Source: JAAXHH01 sp965248395 (GTDB lineage: Bacteria > JAAXHH01). Taken from it: a stretch of DNA of 64,000 bases. Positions 35,293-44,111 of the stretch are shown here, piece by piece. The stretch spans positions 1,302,001 to 1,366,000 of the forward strand of contig OZ252103.1 in assembly GCA_965248395.1 (NCBI GenBank), in the 5' to 3' direction. A program made the position numbers and the translations under genes. Numbering within the stretch: the stretch's first letter is position 1; every line of letters begins with the position of its first letter. Under the pieces are notes generated by a model. The model saw only the letters and a list, made by a program, of their open reading frames with translations. It did no database searches and had not been told where the DNA came from.

Positions 35293-36134
35293 ATTCCTTC
35301 TTCCTGTCCGTGGATTTCCGTATTGACGCCCATGCGGCTGAGTTCTCCAAGTTCCAGGGCCTGCCGTACCCGGTAGTCTCCATCAAGCAATCGAAAGGCG
35401 ATCCAACGGGGATTCGGCAGATCCGGATAGGATTCGCGTAGCATGCCCGTGAGCGTATCCACGGTTCGATCGAGTTCGCCGTTGCCGGTTATGCGCCGCG
35501 GCGCGTTCCGGATCGTTCCCAGTATCACATCGGCGACCGTGCGCATCAACAGGCCCAGACCTTCCTTCTTCCTGGCCGATACCGGCACTACCGGCACGCC
35601 CAGTTCGCGCGAGAGGGTGCGATGATCCACGGAGATACCCTTGCGCGCCGCCTCGTCCATCAGGTTCAGACAGACCACCGCTTTTTCCGTGATCTCCAGC
35701 ACCTGAAGCACCAGGTTGAGGTTGCGCTCGAGCATGGTGGCATCAACGACGATCATAGTGCAGTCGGGGCGCCCGAAGAGGACAAAGTCCCTTGCGATCT
35801 CTTCGTCGATGGACGCCGAAAGCAGTGAATACGTGCCCGGCAGATCGATCATCTTGTACCTTCTGCCGTTAAACTCGAAGCCCCCCTCGGCCCGGCTCAC
35901 CGTCTTGCCGGGCCAGTTTCCCGTATGCTGCTTCAAACCGGTCAACGCGTTGAAGACCGTACTTTTTCCCACGTTGGGATTCCCTGCCAGGGCGATGACA
36001 TAGTCCCACCTGTCCAGTGAAATACCCATCTGTACCAGGTTTTCCTGCAACGCGCACGACCCGCAGTCGTGTCCGGGCGGTCCGGGCGGTCCGGGCGGTC
36101 CGGGCGGTCCGGGCGGTCCGGTATCCGTACTCAT
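35289..36134 (-). CDS. feoB: FeoB G-protein part with collagen-like N-terminus
   Basis: A 281-residue protein holding only the GTPase half of FeoB. After MSTDT come five Gly-Pro-Pro triplets, then HDCGSCALQ (possible metal-binding Cys pair). G motifs: AGNPNVGKSTVFNALTG (G1, about residue 49), NWPGKTVSRAEG (G2), IDLPGTYSLL (G3) and NLMD (G4). A helical GDP-release-like region follows. ATGA overlaps join it to genes on both sides. Collagen-like triplets on FeoB are unusual; they may be a flexible or proline-rich docking segment. Confidence 0.9.
   Translation of the reverse strand: MSTDTGPPGPPGPPGPPGPPGHDCGSCALQENLVQMGISLDRWDYVIALAGNPNVGKSTVFNALTGLKQHTGNWPGKTVSRAEGGFEFNGRRYKMIDLPGTYSLLSASIDEEIARDFVLFGRPDCTMIVVDATMLERNLNLVLQVLEITEKAVVCLNLMDEAARKGISVDHRTLSRELGVPVVPVSARKKEGLGLLMRTVADVILGTIRNAPRRITGNGELDRTVDTLTGMLRESYPDLPNPRWIAFRLLDGDYRVRQALELGELSRMGVNTEIHGQEEGI
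36071..36120 (-). repeat. 9-bp tandem repeat (about 5.5 copies)
   Basis: GTCCGGGCG on the plus strand is repeated perfectly five times from 36071 to 36115, plus a partial copy. It encodes the Gly-Pro-Pro triplets of the FeoB G-protein. Because the unit is 9 bp, copy-number slippage changes tail length without breaking the frame. Confidence 0.9.
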
Positions 36135-37147
36135 ATCTCAATCCCCCCTTCGTTCTGTTTTCCTCGCTCGATCCTGATCATATCGGACTGTTCGCGGCGC
36201 AGGGCGATCAGGGTATTCCGCACCCGGTAGGCCGTCGGATCGCTGAAGGCGCTTTGCATGACCCGTTCGATGCGGGCGCCGGGCGTGAGACCCAGGTCTT
36301 GAAACCGCCGCCGCGTCAACCCCTGGCAGGCCGGGATCAAACCGACGACGCGCCCCTCCTCGCCGTGTTCCAATGTCGTGAGCGGGACGCCCTCCGGTTC
36401 CACCTTGCCGGTGGGCGCCTCACGCACGGAAATGTTCGCAGCGACCACCGGGGCCAGTACGTATTCCGCGTCCGGCGTGCCGATTACCACCCGTACGTGA
36501 GACATCTCCACGATCGTTATGACCATTCCGGGATGGAGTTCCTCGGCGATAATCTGGGCATACACTTCCGGGGGTTCGTCTTCGATATGCACGATCTGCG
36601 CCGGTATGCCCTCGGGCCAGTCTACGAGTTTCTGGCTCGGAATTTCCTTCATGTCGCCGGCCGCGTTCGGTATCGGATCTCCCTGGGGATCGAAGGCGGG
36701 ATGGCCCATGTCGGCATCCATCTTGTCGACCTGCGCTTCGGTCACCGTGTGTTCCAACTGGTGGGCGTGGGCGTGGATCTTTTCCCGGGGCACCGAAGTC
36801 TCATCGGCGAGATACCGCTCGAACAGACGATGGGCCCGTACGATCTCAAGGGCCCATCGGTGGCCTGCCGGAGTGAGCCGCATGCCATGGCCGGTCATGA
36901 CGACCAAGCCCTGTTGCGCCATGCGGTTGACCAGGACCAGCGTGTGCTTCGTCGAGGTGCCGAGGGTATTGGACAGGGATTCCACAGACGCCGGCCGACC
37001 GTCGTGCTGGAACTGGTGCAGATGGGCAAGGGCGTCCTCGATGGCCTGACGGGAGTGCAGCCACCGTCTGCGCCGGATTCGCCAATACAGTCCGTATTGC
37101 GGAATGAAAAGCACACCGGCTATTAATAGCGCTATGACACCGGTCAT
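36131..37147 (-). CDS. Membrane-anchored DtxR-like protein with FeoA domain
   Basis: A 338-residue protein starting at ATG 37147, which overlaps the upstream stop (ATGA). N-terminal membrane helix TGVIALLIAGVLFIPQYGLY followed by WRIRRRR. Then a DtxR-type winged helix (about 45-105, LSNTLGTSTKHTLVLVNRMAQQGLV) and a metal/dimerisation domain with HRLFERYL and HQLEHTVTEAQVDKMD, where the metal-ligand His and Glu are kept. At the C-terminus is a FeoA/SH3-like domain (about 245-325, ACQGLTRRRFQDLGLTPGARIERV). It may act as an iron-sensing membrane partner of FeoB rather than, or as well as, a repressor. Confidence 0.8.
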   Translation of the reverse strand: MTGVIALLIAGVLFIPQYGLYWRIRRRRWLHSRQAIEDALAHLHQFQHDGRPASVESLSNTLGTSTKHTLVLVNRMAQQGLVVMTGHGMRLTPAGHRWALEIVRAHRLFERYLADETSVPREKIHAHAHQLEHTVTEAQVDKMDADMGHPAFDPQGDPIPNAAGDMKEIPSQKLVDWPEGIPAQIVHIEDEPPEVYAQIIAEELHPGMVITIVEMSHVRVVIGTPDAEYVLAPVVAANISVREAPTGKVEPEGVPLTTLEHGEEGRVVGLIPACQGLTRRRFQDLGLTPGARIERVMQSAFSDPTAYRVRNTLIALRREQSDMIRIERGKQNEGGIEI

Positions 37148-37836
37148 AATTCCGCCTGTTGACCTTTCACCCAATCTTCGACAGCCACGCATTCCACCAG
37201 GACGCAACTGGCGACCTGGTGCCCCACGTGGCGTTCCTCTCCTCCCACCTGCAGGTGCATCGGGCCTTCGAAGGGTTCTTTCTTCACGACGTCCACCCGG
37301 TTGTCCGGTCGGAGACCAAGTTCAGCCAGGTACCGCAGAAGGGCAGGTTCCGTGTCCGTCACCCGGCGAATGACCACGGTGTGTCCGGGATCTATGTCGG
37401 ACAACCGGTCGTGGTTCGTGGGGGTTATGGAGCCGTCCTTCCCCGGTATGGGCGAACCGTGGGGGTCGGTCGTCGGGTATCCCAGCATGGCATCGATTTT
37501 GTCCTCGAATTCTTCCGAGATCACGTGTTCGAGCCGTTCCGCCTCCGCATCCACCTGGTCCCAGGTAAACCCGAGCGCTTCCGCCATGTAAACCTCCAGC
37601 AACCGATGGTGGCGGATGATTTCGAGGGCGATCTTTCTACCCGCGTCGGTAAGGGTGATCGCCTGGTAGGGCCGGTGTTCGACCAGGCCCGTTTCCGACA
37701 GCCTCTTCATCATGTTGGTGACGGAAGCGGCCGATACCCCCATCCGGTCCGCAATGGCGTTGGTCGACGCGGCTTCCGCGTTTTCCCGCAACTTGTAGAT
37801 GGCTTTAAGGTAATCTTCTGTGGCGGGCGTGGGCAT
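37144..37836 (-). CDS. DtxR/MntR-family metal-dependent repressor
   Basis: A 230-residue regulator. N-terminal helix-turn-helix (about 8-60) with TEDYLKAIYKL and NAIADRMGVSAASVTNMMKRL. The metal-binding and dimerisation domain has HHRLLEVYMAEALGF and EAERLEHVISEEFEDKID. The C-terminal SH3/FeoA-like domain (about 155-225) contains LAELGLRPDNRVDVV. It is first in the iron operon, so it probably represses its own promoter when Fe(II) or Mn(II) is plentiful. Confidence 0.92.
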   Translation of the reverse strand: MPTPATEDYLKAIYKLRENAEAASTNAIADRMGVSAASVTNMMKRLSETGLVEHRPYQAITLTDAGRKIALEIIRHHRLLEVYMAEALGFTWDQVDAEAERLEHVISEEFEDKIDAMLGYPTTDPHGSPIPGKDGSITPTNHDRLSDIDPGHTVVIRRVTDTEPALLRYLAELGLRPDNRVDVVKKEPFEGPMHLQVGGEERHVGHQVASCVLVECVAVEDWVKGQQAEL

Positions 37837-38208
37837 AGGGCTCTTCCGTAAGTCGGTTCACGTACTGTTTTGTAAAGAAGCACATCATAATTTAGTCTAT
37901 ATTAAAAATATAATTATTATAGGTATATGTCAAGAATTAATAGTAAAAAACCCTGAACCGATTGGAATTTGATCGCGCGAAATCCAGATTGGGACCCTGT
38001 TGCGTGTCATAACAATACCCTTGTTTCCCGTTGAACGCTGCCTGTATATTCGATTGCCGCCGCGTCGTCAATCCCTGGTCGCGGCAGCCGGTTCTGTCGC
38101 CCATAATCTAGTGAGCGGGTGAACCGCGCGTGATCGTAGACAGCGACTGGATGCCGGCCTGAATCCGAATTAAATGTGCACCCGGTCGCTTTTGACCCTG
38201 GAGCCGTT
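37837..38208. other. Intergenic region upstream of iron operon
   Basis: 372 bp between the minus-strand iron operon and the plus-strand receiver gene. The first 120 bp are strikingly AT-rich and hold the candidate iron promoter. The rest has ordinary composition with no convincing gene; a GGAG precedes the receiver start. Confidence 0.6.
37905..37933 (-). promoter_or_regulatory. Candidate iron-operon promoter and DtxR-type operator
   Basis: On the minus strand TTGACA (37933-37928) is followed after 17 bases by TATTTT (37910-37905). The spacer carries the inverted repeat TATAAT-N-ATTATA (37909-37921), and an imperfect TTTAG...TAAA lies just downstream. A dyad between -35 and -10 directly before a DtxR-family gene suits repression by that protein. 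It is a prediction from sequence only. Confidence 0.5.
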
Positions 38209-38589
38209 ATGACCAACAATACCGTGCTCGTCGTAGTGGATGATCTATTTTTCTCTTCGAAAATAGGAGAGACCATTCGGCAACTGGGCGGCACCCCGCT
38301 TTTCGCGGCGGAGCCCGGCGAGATGCCGGAAGATTTCGACCGGTGTCCGCCCGCCGCGATCATAGTGGACCTGGACCTGTCGCGGATGGACGCCGTACAC
38401 GTTATTTCCCATCTCCGGAGCATCGGAACGCACCGGGACGTGCCGATGATGGCCTACGGTCGGCATACGCGGCCCGAAGCCTTCGTGCGCGCCCGGGAGG
38501 CGGGATGTGAACGGTCGGTACCCAGGTCGGAATTCGTGAAACGATTGCCGGAATTCGTCGAAGCCTGTATGCAGACGACTGGAACGTAA
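38209..38589 (+). CDS. Stand-alone receiver-like protein
   Basis: A 126-residue single-domain protein from ATG 38209 (GGAG 6 bases upstream). It resembles a response-regulator receiver: VLVVVDDLFF at the N-terminus, AAIIVDLDLSRMDAVHVI with a candidate phospho-acceptor Asp around residue 50, and PMMAYGRHTRPEAFVRAREAGCERSVPRSEF. The usual Lys of the last strand is replaced in the PRSEF region, so normal phosphorylation is uncertain. No kinase is adjacent. Confidence 0.65.
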   Translation: MTNNTVLVVVDDLFFSSKIGETIRQLGGTPLFAAEPGEMPEDFDRCPPAAIIVDLDLSRMDAVHVISHLRSIGTHRDVPMMAYGRHTRPEAFVRAREAGCERSVPRSEFVKRLPEFVEACMQTTGT

Positions 38590-38620
38590 CGTTGAATTGA
38601 CGCCGGGACGATATCGAAAA

Positions 38621-40342
38621 ATGACCAACAAACAGATCGGCAAGATACTCAGTCAGATTGGATCGCTGCTGATTATGCAAGGCGAGAACACCTTCAAGAC
38701 GCGGGCCTATGCGAATGCCGCGCGAAGGGTGGAAACCCTCTCCGAACCGGTAGAGGCCATGGTGCATGAAGACCGTCTGAGTGATGTGCCCGGCCTGGGC
38801 GCGTCCATGGTCCGCCACATCACCGAACTGGTCAGGGAAGGACAGTCGAGTTATCACCAGTCCCTTGTTCAGACGGTACCGGCGGGATTTCAGGAGATGC
38901 TCACCATATCCGGACTCGGCGCCAGGAAAATCCGTACGATCTATGATCATCTGGGAATCGATACCGTCGGAGAACTGGAATACGCCTGTCGCGAAAACCG
39001 GCTCGTCAAGCTGGACGGATTCGGTGCGAAGACCCAGGAGCGTGTGCTCAAGGGCATCGACCTGATCAAGCGTTCACGGGGGCTCCACCTCCTGGACCGC
39101 GCGTTAAACGAAGCACGATCACTGGTGGAGGACCTGCTGCGCCACCCGGACGTGTGGCGCGTCGAAATCGCGGGAGACGTCAGGCGCAGGATGGAAGTGA
39201 TCCGCGAAATCGACATCGTCGTGGGTCACCCCGGTTCCGACCGGATCATGCCCGATCTGCACCGTTTTGGCCAGGTACAGGAGGACGACGGCCATCACGT
39301 GACGGTCACCGGTCCGACCGGACTGCCCGTGCGCGTGCACTGCGTTCCGGACGAGACCTTTGCCGTGACGCTCTATCACTGGACGGGCAGCGATGCCCAC
39401 CGGACCGGTATCGCGCGGCACGCCGACGATCGGGGGATCACCATCACGGACCGGCACGTAATCCACAACCGCGCCGTAATTCCCTGTCCCGACGAATCCG
39501 TGATCTATGACATACTCGGCCTTCAGTACATTCCCCCTGAACTCAGGGAGGGCGGCGGGGAGGTCGCGCGGGCCGCGGGAAATCTCCTGCCGGACCTGCC
39601 GGTTCGAGACGATATCCAGGGCGTGATACACAACCATACGTCGTACAGCGACGGCATGCACAGTCTCCGTGAAATGGCCGAAGGCGCCCGGGCCAGGGGG
39701 TTCCGTTACATCGCGGTCTGCGATCACAGCAGGACCGCGGCCTATGCCCATGGATTGAGTATCGAGCGGGTGCTTGAGCAGCAGGAAGAAATCGATGCCC
39801 TGAACGCCCGGTATGATGGTTTCCGCATACTCAAGGGCATCGAGTCCGACATCCTGCCCGATGGCAGCCTGGACTACCCGGACGAGGTTCTGGCTACCTT
39901 CGACCTGGTCGTGGCTTCCGTACACTCCATGTTCAACATGTCCGAAGCCGACATGACCGAACGCATGGTCCGGGCGGTCAGGAATCCGCACACGACGATT
40001 CTCGGCCATCCCACGGGCCGTCTTCTTCTGGCCCGGGACGGTTATCCCGTGGACGTGGGTCGCCTCATCGACGAAGCGGTCGCGCACGACGTCGCCATCG
40101 AAGTCAACGCCAATCCCCACCGTCTCGACCTGGACTGGCGGCACCTGGATTACGGGATGTCCCAGGGCGCCCAGTTCAGTATCGGACCCGACGCGCATCA
40201 CGTGGACGAGCTGGACTACCTGGACTATGGATTGTCCATGGTCCGCAAGGGAGGAGTCACGGCGGACCGCCTCCTGAACCACCTGACGGCGGAAGAGTTG
40301 ATCCGGCGGAAGATCGGTAAACCGCGAACGGCCGTGAGTTGA
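38621..40342 (+). CDS. polX: PolX-like protein with PHP phosphoesterase domain
   Basis: A 573-residue homologue of bacterial family X polymerases. An N-terminal 8-kDa-like/HhH region (LSDVPGLGASMVRHI, TISGLGARKIRTI) is followed by a palm with GDVRRRMEVIREIDIVVG and a C-terminal PHP domain (HNHTSYSDGMHSLREM, CDHSRTAAYAHG, KGIESDI, ASVHSMF, GHPTGRLL, FSIGPDAHHVDEL). The palm Asp-x-Asp reads Glu-Ile-Asp, and the third catalytic position (VDF/VDL in active enzymes) reads VRVH. Polymerase activity is therefore doubtful, while the PHP 3'-5' exonuclease/AP-endonuclease residues are kept. nth follows 27 bp later. Confidence 0.88.
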   Translation: MTNKQIGKILSQIGSLLIMQGENTFKTRAYANAARRVETLSEPVEAMVHEDRLSDVPGLGASMVRHITELVREGQSSYHQSLVQTVPAGFQEMLTISGLGARKIRTIYDHLGIDTVGELEYACRENRLVKLDGFGAKTQERVLKGIDLIKRSRGLHLLDRALNEARSLVEDLLRHPDVWRVEIAGDVRRRMEVIREIDIVVGHPGSDRIMPDLHRFGQVQEDDGHHVTVTGPTGLPVRVHCVPDETFAVTLYHWTGSDAHRTGIARHADDRGITITDRHVIHNRAVIPCPDESVIYDILGLQYIPPELREGGGEVARAAGNLLPDLPVRDDIQGVIHNHTSYSDGMHSLREMAEGARARGFRYIAVCDHSRTAAYAHGLSIERVLEQQEEIDALNARYDGFRILKGIESDILPDGSLDYPDEVLATFDLVVASVHSMFNMSEADMTERMVRAVRNPHTTILGHPTGRLLLARDGYPVDVGRLIDEAVAHDVAIEVNANPHRLDLDWRHLDYGMSQGAQFSIGPDAHHVDELDYLDYGLSMVRKGGVTADRLLNHLTAEELIRRKIGKPRTAVS

Positions 40343-40369
40343 CCGGTCCCCGCGAGGAGAGCCTGGAGC

Positions 40370-41008
40370 ATGCCGAGCAGGAAAGCGCAGCGGGAACGGA
40401 TGGGCGAGGTACTGGACCGCCTGAAGAAAACCTACCCGGACGTGGGCTCGGCGCTGAACTACTCCAATCCCCTGCAACTGTTGATCGCGACCATCCTGTC
40501 GGCGCAGTGCACGGACCACCGGGTAAATATCGTCACCGTAACCCTCTTCAACAAGTATCCGTCCCCCCGACATTACCTGGATGTATCCAGTGACGAGCTG
40601 GAAGCCGATATATTCACCACCGGCTTCTATCGCAACAAGGCCGCGAACATCCGGAAATGCTGCCGGTCGTTGATCGACCTCCACGGCGGCGAGGTACCGG
40701 CGAGCATGGAGGATCTCACGAAACTGGCCGGCGTGGGCAGGAAGACGGCCAACGTCGTGCTCGGCAACGCTTTCGGTATTCCGGGCATAGCCGTGGACAC
40801 CCATGTAAAACGATTATCAAGCCTCCTTGGTTTTACGAAAAAGACCGACCCCGACCGGATAGAGTCCGACCTGATGAATATCGTGCCGGAATCGGACTGG
40901 ACCGGCCTCGGACATCTGCTTGCGACCCACGGCAGAAAGACCTGCATCGCCCGTCGTCCGAAATGCGACGAATGCGTGCTGAGCGACCTTTGTCCATCCG
41001 CGAAGTAG
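40370..41008 (+). CDS. nth: Endonuclease III
   Basis: A 212-residue base-excision-repair glycosylase/AP lyase for oxidised pyrimidines. The helix-hairpin-helix LAGVGRKTANVVLGNAFG contains the catalytic Lys. VDTHVKRLS holds the catalytic Asp. The [4Fe-4S] ligands are CIARRPKCDECVLSDLC (C-x6-C-x2-C-x5-C). QLLIATILSAQCTD is the N-terminal signature. It is likely co-transcribed with the PolX/PHP gene. Confidence 0.97.
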   Translation: MPSRKAQRERMGEVLDRLKKTYPDVGSALNYSNPLQLLIATILSAQCTDHRVNIVTVTLFNKYPSPRHYLDVSSDELEADIFTTGFYRNKAANIRKCCRSLIDLHGGEVPASMEDLTKLAGVGRKTANVVLGNAFGIPGIAVDTHVKRLSSLLGFTKKTDPDRIESDLMNIVPESDWTGLGHLLATHGRKTCIARRPKCDECVLSDLCPSAK

Positions 41009-41158
41009 GCGTCACCGTCGAAACGGTGGTAGTTTTGTGTTTTCTCCAGGCCCGATCCCGGATATATTGACCATACTTCACGGTAGTTCAGGCAGGATAG
41101 CCGAGGTCATGGTACGACGCGTCGGGAAAGACCTGGCCGTAGATGGCGGGGAATGGAA

Positions 41159-41836
41159 ATGCGCCAGACGATACTGGTCGTGGATGACGAACCGGATATC
41201 GTGGAAATCATACAGTACAACCTGGAAAAATCGGGTTTCGATGTAATCGTGGCGGAGGACGGCCCCATTGCCCTGGAAAAAGCCCGCGATGAATCGCCCG
41301 ACCTCATCGTCCTCGATCTGATGCTGCCGGGACTTGAAGGCACCGATGTCTGCCGGATTCTGAAGCAGGACGAACGCACGCGATCCATTCCCATCCTGAT
41401 GCTGACCGCGAAAAGCGAGGAAATCGACCGGATCATCGGCCTCGAACTGGGCGCCGACGACTACGTGGTCAAACCCTTCAGTCCCCGGGAAATTGCACTG
41501 CGCATCAAGAACATTCTACGTCGACGAGCTGTCCCGGAAACATCGGCGCCCGCCCGGGTGGGGCCCATGATCATCGACGTGGAAGGCCACCACGTGTCCG
41601 TTTCGGGCCGTACCGTGTCCCTGACGGCTACCGAATTCAAACTGCTGGTCATTCTCTTTCAACGCCGCGGCCGGGTACAGACGCGGGACGCACTGCTCGA
41701 CGTGGTATGGGGCTATGATTACATGGGATACGGACGAACCGTGGACGCCCACATCAAGCGTCTGAGGGAGAAGCTCGGAGAGGCTAGCGTCATGGTTGAA
41801 ACGGTGCGCGGCGTGGGATACCGCTTCGCCAAGTAG
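41159..41836 (+). CDS. phoB: PhoB-type response regulator
   Basis: An OmpR/PhoB-family regulator of about 225 residues. Receiver: ILVVDDEPDI, phospho-Asp in LIVLDLMLPG (about residue 52), MLTAKSEE and YVVKPFSPRE. Winged-helix domain (about 130-222): VSLTATEFKLLVILFQRRGRVQTRDALLDVVWGYD and the recognition region RTVDAHIKRLREKLG. I prefer ATG 41159 (GGGGA 6 bases upstream) over 41153. The kinase follows 7 bases later. ppk, pstB and phoU in the same window support a phosphate role. Confidence 0.9.
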   Translation: MRQTILVVDDEPDIVEIIQYNLEKSGFDVIVAEDGPIALEKARDESPDLIVLDLMLPGLEGTDVCRILKQDERTRSIPILMLTAKSEEIDRIIGLELGADDYVVKPFSPREIALRIKNILRRRAVPETSAPARVGPMIIDVEGHHVSVSGRTVSLTATEFKLLVILFQRRGRVQTRDALLDVVWGYDYMGYGRTVDAHIKRLREKLGEASVMVETVRGVGYRFAK

Positions 41837-41843
41837 GCCTGTC

Positions 41844-43706
41844 ATGCGACTGTCGCTCCAAACCAAGATCCTTGTCGGTTACGTCGCCTTTACCGTGGTA
41901 GTGGCGGGTGCGGTGTACATCTATTTGAACACGTCACTGCGCCAGGATGTCAGCGACTACACCCGACAGCAGTTGCTCAACGACGCGCGCCTGGTCAAAT
42001 CCTACCTGGAAAACGCTCCGCTTCCATCGCTTTCACACGGGACTATCGATCCGATCGCGGACCGCCTCGGCGAGCAGTGCAGCGCCCGAGTGACCGTGGT
42101 GGCGGACGACGGTGTCGTGGCCGGCGATTCCTCCATCCCCCTTTCCGCCGTTCCGTTCATGGAAAACCACGGCGGCCGACCCGAAATCGTCGAGGCCGTC
42201 GCGTCGGGAATCGGAAACAGCATCCGCTACAGCAATACCCTGGAAACCGACATGGCCTACGTGGCGGTTCCCTTTCAAACGGAGGGGGCAAGGGGTGTGG
42301 TACGGGTCGCGCTGCCGCTGCAGCAGTTCCAGTGGATAGAGTCCCATATCTGGAAAATCGTACTGTCGGCCCTGTGCATCGGTCTTGTCCTGAGCATTGT
42401 GCTGAGTTGGGCCACGGAGAGGCTGGTTTCCCGTCCGATCGAACGCATGACGGAAGTCGCGAGGCGCCAGGCCGCAGGTGATCTTACGGTCTCGGCCTCC
42501 GCTCCGACACATACCGAATTATACGATCTTGCCTCCGCCCTGAACGAGATGGCCGATCAGTCAAAGGAACGCCTGTTGCAGATCCGGGAGGAAAACGCCC
42601 AACTGGAAGCCGTTCTTTCCGGTATGGCGGAAGGCGTCATGGTGACCTCCTCGGATGGCCGTATCCTGATGGTCAACCCGGCTTTCAAACGAATGATGGA
42701 CGTGGACGCCTGGTGCCTGAACAAGCGGCCGATCGAGGTGGTGCGCAACTACGAACTGCAAAGCGCGGTGGACGCCGCCATCGACACGGCGCCTTCCCTG
42801 CTCGAGGACGCCGTGTTCGACCTTACGCTGGAGTGGAGCCAGCGCATTTTCCAGGTACACCTCACACCCATACGCATCGGCGACCAGCTTCATGGCGTCG
42901 TCTCCGTGTTTCACGACATAACGAAACTGCGTCGCCTGGAGCAGGTGCGGAAAGACTTCGTGGCCAATGTTTCCCATGAGTTGAGGACGCCCCTGACCTC
43001 CATCAAAGGCTATGTCGAAACGCTCCTCGACGGTGCCATGGAGGATACCACCGCGTTACGCCGGTTCATCAATTCCATATTGCACCACACCGATAGATTG
43101 CAGGCGCTGGTCGAGGATCTTCTACAACTCTCGCGGATAGAGTCCGGGCAGTACGAGGTCGATTTTTCGGCCTGTCATCTCAATCGGATATCCGAACGGG
43201 TCGCCGAGGCATTCGCGGCACAGATCGCCCGCAAAAACCTGAAAATCACGCTCAGGTTCGAAACGGACAAACCCGCCCTCGGTAATCCGGGTCTCATGGA
43301 AAGAGCGCTTTCCAACCTGGTAGACAACGCCATCAAGTACACCCAGGAAGGCGGATCAATCACTATAAACGCTTTGGAAAGAGCCGACGAGGTCGTCCTG
43401 TCGGTTTCCGACACGGGACCTGGAATACCCTCCGATGCCCTGCCTCGGATATTCGAACGATTCTTCCGGGTGGACCGGGCACGATCCAGGGCGCTGGGCG
43501 GAACGGGACTGGGCCTTGCGATCGTCCGTCATACCATGGAAATTCTGAATGGAAGGGCCTGGGTCGAGAGCCGGGTCGGCGAAGGCGCGACCTTCTACCT
43601 TTTGTTGCCCGTATGGACGGCGACGGAGACGGCCGACGAATCGAAGCGTCTGCCGCACGGAGCTCTGGATGAGGTTTCCGGAACATCAACGGGCGAAACT
43701 ACTTAA
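41844..43706 (+). CDS. phoR: PhoR-type sensor histidine kinase
   Basis: A 620-residue kinase: membrane helix 1 (about 9-28), extracytoplasmic sensor (about 30-165), helix 2 (about 170-190), HAMP (ATERLVSRPIERMTEVARRQ), PAS domain (AVLSGMAEGVMVTSSDGRIL), HisKA with the phospho-acceptor His in FVANVSHELRTPLTSIKGY, and HATPase (N-box LVDNAIKYTQEGG, SDTGPGIP, GGTGLGLAIV). Architecture matches PhoR. Partner regulator is immediately upstream. Confidence 0.93.
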   Translation: MRLSLQTKILVGYVAFTVVVAGAVYIYLNTSLRQDVSDYTRQQLLNDARLVKSYLENAPLPSLSHGTIDPIADRLGEQCSARVTVVADDGVVAGDSSIPLSAVPFMENHGGRPEIVEAVASGIGNSIRYSNTLETDMAYVAVPFQTEGARGVVRVALPLQQFQWIESHIWKIVLSALCIGLVLSIVLSWATERLVSRPIERMTEVARRQAAGDLTVSASAPTHTELYDLASALNEMADQSKERLLQIREENAQLEAVLSGMAEGVMVTSSDGRILMVNPAFKRMMDVDAWCLNKRPIEVVRNYELQSAVDAAIDTAPSLLEDAVFDLTLEWSQRIFQVHLTPIRIGDQLHGVVSVFHDITKLRRLEQVRKDFVANVSHELRTPLTSIKGYVETLLDGAMEDTTALRRFINSILHHTDRLQALVEDLLQLSRIESGQYEVDFSACHLNRISERVAEAFAAQIARKNLKITLRFETDKPALGNPGLMERALSNLVDNAIKYTQEGGSITINALERADEVVLSVSDTGPGIPSDALPRIFERFFRVDRARSRALGGTGLGLAIVRHTMEILNGRAWVESRVGEGATFYLLLPVWTATETADESKRLPHGALDEVSGTSTGETT

Positions 43707-44111
43707 GGCGCCATTCCTTTCTATTTGCATCTTCTCGAGCACGGTCCGGACATGACCGGCCACCTTTATATCGCTTCGGCCAAAACCAAACTCGGAAATT
43801 GTTGTTTTTTGGGGGCAAATTCACGATTACCCTTGACAGTCCTTCCCAGCCGGTATTTATTGATTACATAACCTAAAAAACGCAATATAACTATCGGGAA
43901 ATAGGCACGATTCCGCATGACTCCGACCAGGCTTCTGAAGGCAGTCGATGACGCGCGGACGCGTACGACTGAAAATGTCGGTTCGAGAGAAGTTCGTGAC
44001 AGGTGCGGCTTACTGTGCGTGCTCGACGCAAGTTCGTCTCGCCGTTGTTTCCCGTCACGGGTGCGTATTTTCGCAGACCGTGGCAATACCGTTCGCCTCT
44101 AGGAGGTAGAC
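43707..44111. other. Intergenic region between phoR and small membrane genes
   Basis: 405 bp without a convincing gene. TTGACA at 43833-43838 with TATTTA 15 bases downstream could be a weak promoter for the next two genes. A strong AGGAGG precedes the first of them. Nothing else is recognised. Confidence 0.5.

Noticed and set aside
39119..40804. 561-codon minus-strand frame
   Set aside because: Shadow of the PolX/PHP and nth genes; no conserved sequence.
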